From NCBI RefSeq assembly GCF_932526225.1, contig NC_064047.1, positions 12,596,460-12,660,459 on the forward strand: a stretch of DNA of 64,000 nucleotides, written 5' to 3'. Shown here piece after piece: positions 58,892 through 64,000 of this stretch. The notes below the pieces were generated by a model. That model saw only the letters and a program-made list of their open reading frames with translations, had not been told where the DNA came from and did not search any database. The number at the start of each line of letters is the position of its first letter. Positions within the stretch are counted from its first letter, which is position 1. The position numbers and the translations under genes were made by a program. Source of the DNA: Nematostella vectensis. Taxonomy: Eukaryota; Cnidaria; Anthozoa; Actiniaria; Edwardsiidae.

Positions 58892-61800
58892 CTATAAAAA
58901 TACAAAAAAAAGAACACTTAACATTCTTTATGGGATAACAGCGGAAAAGGACTATTACAATGTGCAAAAACCACAGTCACAGCCTTTGAAAAATCCAAGA
59001 CTACTTGCTGATAGTCTTATATTCACTGCATTCAGCTATTAATATAAGATACATAATTCACAAAATCTTAAAATCCAAGGCGGGATAAAAGTACCGAATG
59101 ACATAATTTGAATTTGTGCCCAAATAATATTTATATCCTGTGTTTGAGAGCCAAGTTCCAAGTTCCTTCAGAATATCGAAGCCGCCGTTTAACCAACAAC
59201 AACCTATTCGTTTTTGTCATAAGTATTGCAACTTTAGCATAATCACACGGTGTAAACTCGCCTTTAGTTTTCTTTTCAGGTTTTTGACCTCTTGTTTAAG
59301 TGTTTCGACCTCTGCCTTGAGGTCTTGGATGGCAGAAGTAGTGCTATGAGCGAATGTTTCCCAGTTGTTGGGTGGCTCATCTTCCAACATAGCGGAATAA
59401 CTGGGAAAGGAGTTAGTAATTAATGGATCAGGAGTGTCGTATTCGAGTGATAGGTTAGAATCGTCAGTTATTGAATAATTGACTTGCCAATTATTAGATG
59501 CATTAAGTGCTGTACGCATTAAAGTATTAGTGGCTTGCAAAGAATAAGATGAAGTAGACTGTGACGTGGTAGTGTGTGTGAACGGAGTAAACTTTGGTCT
59601 GGTTGTGGATTGGCGTGGAGTGGATGAAAGTGGACGCAAGTCATCAAATGGGCGTGGAGGGGGTGTGAATGGTTGTGGGGTGTCTGATGGACGACGTGGA
59701 GTGGGCCGGAGTGGTTGTGAAGTGTGTAGCGGTGTGGTTTGTTGTAAGGCATAAGATTGACGCGGAGGATATGCTGGTGGTTGTGTAGTATTAGATTGAC
59801 GCGGAGGGGGTGTGATTGGTCGTGGGGTATTAGATTGACAAGAAGGAGGTGTGTGTGGTCGTGGGTTATTAGATTGACGCGAAGGGGGTGTGAGTGGTCG
59901 TGGGGGTTAGATTGATGCGGAGGGGTTGTGAGTTGTTGTGGAGTATTAGATGGGGGTTTAAGCGGTTGTAAAGCATTAATGGGGCGTGAAGTGGATGATG
60001 AGGCAGAGGCCGAAACACTGGAAACCTCGAGGTCATCCTCTGGGAACCTTCTCCTGCTCATTATATTTCTTATCTTTTCGCCTTGTACAGTATTTTGCAG
60101 TTCCTGAACAAACAAAAATAGCAATACGCAACAGAGGTTCGAGCGTGCATCAACCTTTTAAAGTATATAAGCAGCAATGAAAATTAGTTGGTTAACAGTT
60201 AACTATGGATGAAACCAGAATGGCTTCAATGAGACAAAGAGCCGGAAATTACCTTAGGTTTGGGTGTTCGAACGTCTCCCGACTTTGACTTGTTGCTTTT
60301 TGGTCTTTTATTGGCTGCAATCAAAAATCTTAGTTTGGGGGCCGCTTAATGGAGGTTTACATATTTCTAAATTAACGTAATCAAGCCGTAACTGAACATA
60401 ACGACCTTTTTTGTTATAATCAACATTATTTACAATGTTGGCCCAAAGACAAGGCTTATCGGGTAAACAACTTAAGAATCCGAATCATTTTGCAATCGTA
60501 AGAGAAAAGGCTGACAAAACGGTGATGGTTGACGTCAGTGACCCAAATACTCTGACTGACAATTTCGAAGTTATCGGGATATTCCAAAAGTGATAAACTG
60601 ATGAACATATATTTTTAAAGGTGATAGGGTTTCTTCTAGCTGCCTAAAAAGCGCGGGAATTTTTTAACGAGGAATATGATACGACAGGTTCGCGCAAAAC
60701 CACGATCAAAATCAGTTTAAGGTACATTGTCTTGCTGGCAAATGTTGATATTGCCCCCCCCCCCCCCCCCCCCCATCCCGCGCAGTTTCTATTAATGCTT
60801 TCCTGTAAATGTTTTCTAACTAAAAAAAAAAACCTTCCAGCCTCTTTCACAGCAGAGGGCTCAATGCTTACCATGCTTTCCTCCGCTTGTTTCGTCATTT
60901 AAGCTTGCGGCTTCTACCACCTTCTGACACGGCTTGCGTTTTTTTGGTCGCGGTGTTTCTTGAAATATAAACAAGAATCATTGCAAAACACTGATATACA
61001 ATGCTCTATGCTAACCCCATCATTAAGTGTTTACTTTATGTTACTTCTAGGTAAATAACATTACATTAACACTAATATACTATTTTAGCAAAGTATTATC
61101 TACTGTGTGAAGGTAAATTAACTAGCACAAACCTTTCACGTAAGTGATATGCGAAGAATGCATTTAATATTTTCTGGATGTTCCTATTCTTATAATGTTA
61201 CCTTGGTCGCTGTCGTTGCCTCGCTCAAGCAGCTCGTTTTCGAACTGCTTTGCCTTGCGCTGTGAGTCTGAAATACAAATCCAAAAACTGCAAGTTGAGA
61301 TATAATTCTGTAATTGCTCTAAGTTTTTAGCGCTGAAGTCATAACGCAGAGGTTCTGCGCCCTCGGCGCATGTATGTTACATAATAAAACGAAACGCCTT
61401 CAAGATTTTCCGTCGCCCTGGGCTCATGCTTCATGCTTCTTTTATAAAAATGCACATCCTTTAGAATTGTAATAGCTTAACAATTCTCTGCGTTACGTTG
61501 CTTAAGTTCCATACTGAAATTGCTCCGAGTTTTAGCACTGAAGTCATAATACAGAGGTGCTGCACCCTCTTACTTCTTACGGCGCATGTATGTTACAAAA
61601 TAGAACAAAACGCCGTCAAGATTTACCGTTGGAGCGACGGCTTCAAGAACGGCGCGCGCGCTCACGAAGTGTTCTCACAACACGGCGTTGTCCCGCGACG
61701 GCAAATCTAGAACAGCATTTTCCTATTCTACGTGCGCCGCCAGAACGTCCTTGCGTAAGGTCTCTGTTTTATAAAGTAAAACGATACAAAAAAGCAGCCT

Positions 61801-62012
61801 AACTTCGACTTACCGAAGATTTGTAACACTTCTGCATCGTAAAGTCTTGGTGTGTCTGCTGCCTTCTCTCTGTATACAACAGATACCACACAACCCTGGC
61901 GCAAAACTTCGCCTGTCTTAGGGATGATATCACTTCCCCTTAAAACCGTAAACTCGCGACGATCCTCCGCGTTGTTTACCCACTCAACAACAACAAATTT
62001 CTTTGAGGCCAT
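58372..62012 (-). CDS. BEN-domain protein (gene span, eight exons)
   Basis: Minus-strand exons with consistent phases: 62012-61814, 61267-61202, 60958-60872, 60314-60253, 60103-59262, 58891-58850, 58718-58556 and 58484-58372. The N-terminus (MASKKFVVVEWV ... DIIPKTGEVLRQGCVVSVVY) resembles the start of cnidarian BEN proteins. A basic, probably nuclear-localising stretch follows (TPRPKKRKP), then a Pro/Thr/Ser-rich repeat region, a coiled coil and a C-terminal BEN domain. BEN domains bind DNA or chromatin proteins and often act in repression. One apparent frameshift lies at 59902-59906. Otherwise splice sites are canonical except for a probable GC donor at 59261. Confidence 0.8.
59262..60103 (-). 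CDS. BEN protein exon 5: Pro-rich 39-bp repeats and coiled coil, with a 1-nt frameshift
   Basis: The acceptor is TTGTTCAG and the start frame reads ELQNTVQGEKIRNIMSRRRF. Further on, 39-bp units (RQSNTPRPITPPP and variants) recur on the opposite side of a frame change. Unit starts at 59752, 59791, 59830 and 59869 are exactly 39 bp apart, but the next is 38 bp away, at a run of five C (59902-59906). After the repeats come a Ser/Thr-rich part and a coiled coil (IQDLKAEVETLKQEVKNLKR). The donor is AAG/GCGAGT (GC type), phase 0, which matches exon 6. Without that splice the frame would stop at 59217. Confidence 0.7.
59750..59945 (-). repeat. 39-bp coding minisatellite in BEN exon 5
   Basis: About five units with TTAGATTGACGCGGAGGGGG and TGTGATTGGTCGTGGGGTA on the plus strand, 13 codons each on the minus strand. 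Similar Pro-rich sequence continues more loosely to about 59640. Confidence 0.85.
60253..61267 (-). CDS. BEN protein exons 2-4
   Basis: 61267-61202 (66 nt, DSQRKAKQFENELLERGNDS), 60958-60872 (87 nt, ETPRPKKRKPCQKVVEAASL) and 60314-60253 (62 nt, ANKRPKSNKSKSGDVRTPKP). Acceptors are TTTCAG, TTCAAG and TTGCAG, and donors are all GT. Phases are 1-1, 1-1 and 1-0. The lysine/arginine-rich content fits a nuclear protein. Confidence 0.8.
60756..60773. repeat. Poly-C tract in a BEN intron
   Basis: A run of about 18 C between exons 3 and 4. Confidence 0.9.
61814..62012 (-). CDS. BEN protein exon 1
   Basis: ATG at 62012-62010. It encodes MASKKFVVVEWVNNAEDRRE and continues to LYDAEVLQIF. The donor on the minus strand is TTCG/GTAAGT, phase 1. 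No earlier in-frame ATG is evident in the short promoter region. Confidence 0.88.
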
Positions 62013-62344
62013 TTTGACTATGATCAGTTAAAGATTCGATAAAATTCACAGCACGGAGATTTGCTAAGGAAATATAACCGGTACAATCCACCTACGAAAA
62101 CCAGTACAAGTCGGCGATGTCCCTGGCAGCCAGCAAGGGGTGAATGACGTATGCAAAAAGGCGGATTCTGATTGGGTGATGTTGATTACAGAACGTAAGA
62201 TCGTGTCCAGGGGTCCAATGTTCATCAAGATTCTTTCATCACATTGCGTTATTGCGAAACAAAACAAGCAGATGTGTCAGGATGTGCTATAAGGATAAAT
62301 CAGAGGAACGACAAACTGCGCCAAAATGAGTCCAAGGTAAAAGC
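62013..62344. promoter_or_regulatory. Probable bidirectional promoter between BEN and C2H2 genes
   Basis: Only 332 bp separates the ATG of the BEN gene (minus) from the ATG of the C2H2 exon (plus). The interval holds an ATTGG (inverted CCAAT) near 62170 and no clear TATA box. It should contain both 5' UTRs and both start sites. Shared control is inferred from the spacing alone. Confidence 0.5.
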
Positions 62345-62519
62345 ATGGCAAGACCTCTATCGGAGAAATGTAATGAAAATCCACCCCCCGGCCCGCTCTA
62401 CCAGAAAATTTTTGCAAACAACAAAAAGACATACTTGTGTACCCTGTGTAATCGATCTTTGTCAAGACTTCAGCGCCTAGACGAACATTTACAAAAGATT
62501 CATGGTAAACGAGACTCAA
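62345..62519 (+). CDS. First exon of a C2H2 zinc-finger gene (continues beyond window)
   Basis: ATG at 62345 (MARPLSEKCNENPPPGPLYQ) leads to one C2H2 finger, YLCTLCNRSLSRLQRLDEHL + QKIHG (C-x2-C-x12-H-x4-H). The donor CAA/GTAAGT is strong, phase 1. If the intron is read through, the frame ends at 62572. Further exons were not found before the window end. It may encode a DNA- or RNA-binding nuclear protein. Confidence 0.72.
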
Positions 62520-62899
62520 GTAAGTACCTTAAGGTTTATGCTATAGTGTCTAAATGGGTTGGAAGTTTATAACATAGACCCATTAGAATAACCATAAACA
62601 TGTCTAAAATTCAAGATCAAAATTTTGATAGATTCTTAACAATGGTTAATCCTTGCTATTAGACTCCGGTCGAGTTTCAGTCGAGCATGTATTTGCCAGG
62701 ATTAGTCAGGGGTGTAGGAGGGTTTTAATTGGCGGTCGACTTTCTATGGTCTATGGAGTCTAAGCAAGGTTAACAAAATGCAAAAGTTTGTATCATTTAA
62801 GGGCTTGATTCACAATGTTGATACAAGTACAGCGGGCCGGAATTAAGTTTGGTTCTAATGATTATTTATGAGTTTCTTAATAACAGACCTTTACCCACG

Positions 62900-63320
62900 T
62901 GAGGCCTACTCGACTGCTGCGCAGACTGCTTTTTATAGTCTCAAATGGAAATGATAATAATGACACAAGGTAATATTTATAAGAAAATTAAACATTTGAC
63001 AGGGATAAGATATTTCCTTTATATTTACCATGAGGTTATACAGTATTGAGTAAATGTTCTCAGCTAATAATTGAAGCCTTTTGATTGGTAACGAAGCCTT
63101 TTGATTGAGCATGCTGTAGTAAATAAAAATTATAATTAGCTACGAGCATTAATTCAATACTGTAAAATGCTCATGGTAAATAAAAAGTTTATATATGAGG
63201 AATAACTGTCCCTTGAAATGTCCAATTTTCTTACAAATATTACATTGTGCATTATTATTATTTCAATAATAAGAAAATAAAAAGCAGTCTGCGCAGCAGT
63301 CGAGTAGGCCGAAGGCCTAC
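62900..63320. mobile_element. Foldback MITE of about 410 bp
   Basis: GAGGCCTACTCGACTGCTGC + GCAGACTGCTTTTTAT (62901-62937) is the inverse complement of the sequence at 63281-63313. Inner arms also pair (TTTACCATGAGGTTATACAG near 63026 with CTGTAAAATGCTCATGGTAAA near 63161), so nearly the whole element can fold on itself. No coding frame. Confidence 0.8.
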
Positions 63321-63399
63321 GAGACGGAACCAGTGGGCGATGCCATACTTGCCAAAAGAAAGCATTTTGATTGGTATGATTGGGCATCCATTTGCCACA

Positions 63400-64000
63400 A
63401 AGCCCTATGCCTTGGCCATGGTACTTGCAGTGCTATGTGTCTGCTATGTATGGTGGACCACCCCTTCCCCTTACTTTTCACCATATCCACCATTTCCACT
63501 ATATCCACCATTTGCCACATACTCCTATCCCTTGGCCATGTTACTTGCAGTGTTGACTGTCTGCTATGTATGGTGGACCACCCCTCCCCCTTACTCTTCA
63601 CCATATCCACCATTTTCACCAAATCCACCATTTGCCACATAGCCCTATCCCTTGGCCGTGGTACTTGCAGTGCTATGTGTCTGCTATATGTATGGTGGAC
63701 CACCCCTCCCCCTTACTTTTCACCATATCCACCATAGCCACCATTTGCCACATAGCCCTATGCCTTGGCCATGGTACTTGCAGTGCTATGTGTCTGCTAT
63801 AGGTATGGTGGACCACCCCTCCACCTAGCTTTTCACCATATCCACCATATCCACCATTTGCCACATAGCTCTATGATTTGGTCATGGTACTTGCATGCAG
63901 TGTGGATTGTCTGCTTTATGTATGGTGGACCACCTCTCCCCCTTACTTTTCACCATATCCACCATTCCCATCATATCCACCATTTGCCACATACTCCTAT
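63400..64000. repeat. Minisatellite of about 112-120 bp, at least 5 copies, runs off the window
   Basis: The unit contains CCACCATTTGCCACATAGCC, CTTGGCCATGGTACTTGCAG, TGCTATGTGTCTGCTATG and ATGGTGGACCACCCCTCC, then CATATCCACC repeats. GTACTTGCAG-type anchors lie near 63421, 63541, 63661, 63774 and 63886. It opens frames on both strands that are by-products of the repeat. Confidence 0.9.

Noticed and set aside
59519..60124. 201-codon His/Leu-rich ORF on the minus strand
   Set aside because: Only its first part is the BEN exon frame; the later part is the wrong frame of the Pro-rich 39-bp repeat after the 1-nt break.

Overview
The window is eukaryotic: genes are split by GT-AG introns, the protein families are metazoan (mucin-like EGF/SEA receptor, TRIM, TLDc, BEN, C2H2), and about half the sequence is retroelements, MITEs and minisatellites. 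The mix (Penelope-like, BEL/Pao, Ty3/Gypsy, DIRS-like and LINE remnants, long G/C homopolymers, a cnidarian-style mucin-like receptor) best fits an invertebrate such as an anthozoan cnidarian. The species cannot be read from the sequence alone.

Layout. 1-2.1 kb: 3' part of a Penelope-like element with GIY-YIG endonuclease and a hammerhead ribozyme, a (TA)n tract, and an L1-like LINE remnant whose two pieces are inverted relative to each other. 3.2-22.0 kb (+): the 3' part of a gene for a large type I membrane glycoprotein. It has a cysteine-rich ectodomain, EGF-like modules, a Thr/Ser/Pro stalk made of at least 21 symmetric 48- or 54-nt mini-exons, a SEA domain, one membrane helix and a tyrosine-motif tail. 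The stalk has grown by two separate triplications (about 2.1 kb x3 and 1.52 kb x3) and carries several decayed mini-exons with lost donors. Its introns hold MITEs and a 41-bp minisatellite. 23.5-33.1 kb (-): a BEL/Pao retrotransposon in two collinear halves, separated by a 5.2-kb insert that contains a DIRS-like tyrosine-recombinase element and a hairpin minisatellite. 33.6-34.9 kb (+): an internally deleted Ty3/Gypsy copy. 37.85-38.36 kb (+): a Penelope-like RT fragment lying just upstream of the next gene.

38.6-46.25 kb (+): a TRIM-type RING/B-box/coiled-coil gene whose last two exons encode a TLDc domain. The 4.6-kb intron that splits the TLDc domain holds 56 perfectly phased copies of a 48-bp repeat. 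47.3-52.85 kb: a LINE tail, a 28-nt poly-G run, 55 copies of a 51-bp repeat with higher-order structure, and about 25 copies of a 77/78-bp repeat. 54.1-56.7 kb (-): a second deleted Ty3/Gypsy element. 58.37-62.01 kb (-): an eight-exon BEN-domain gene with a Pro-rich 39-bp repeat region containing an apparent 1-nt frameshift, and a probable GC-AG intron. It is head-to-head, 332 bp apart, with the first exon of a C2H2 zinc-finger gene (62.3 kb, +). The window ends in a foldback MITE and a roughly 115-bp minisatellite.

The three main genes do not form an evident pathway. The receptor would act at the cell surface, the TRIM-TLDc protein in the cytoplasm as a probable E3 ligase, and the BEN and C2H2 proteins in the nucleus. 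The most distinctive biology is the mini-exon expansion of the mucin stalk and the RING/B-box/coiled-coil/TLDc architecture.
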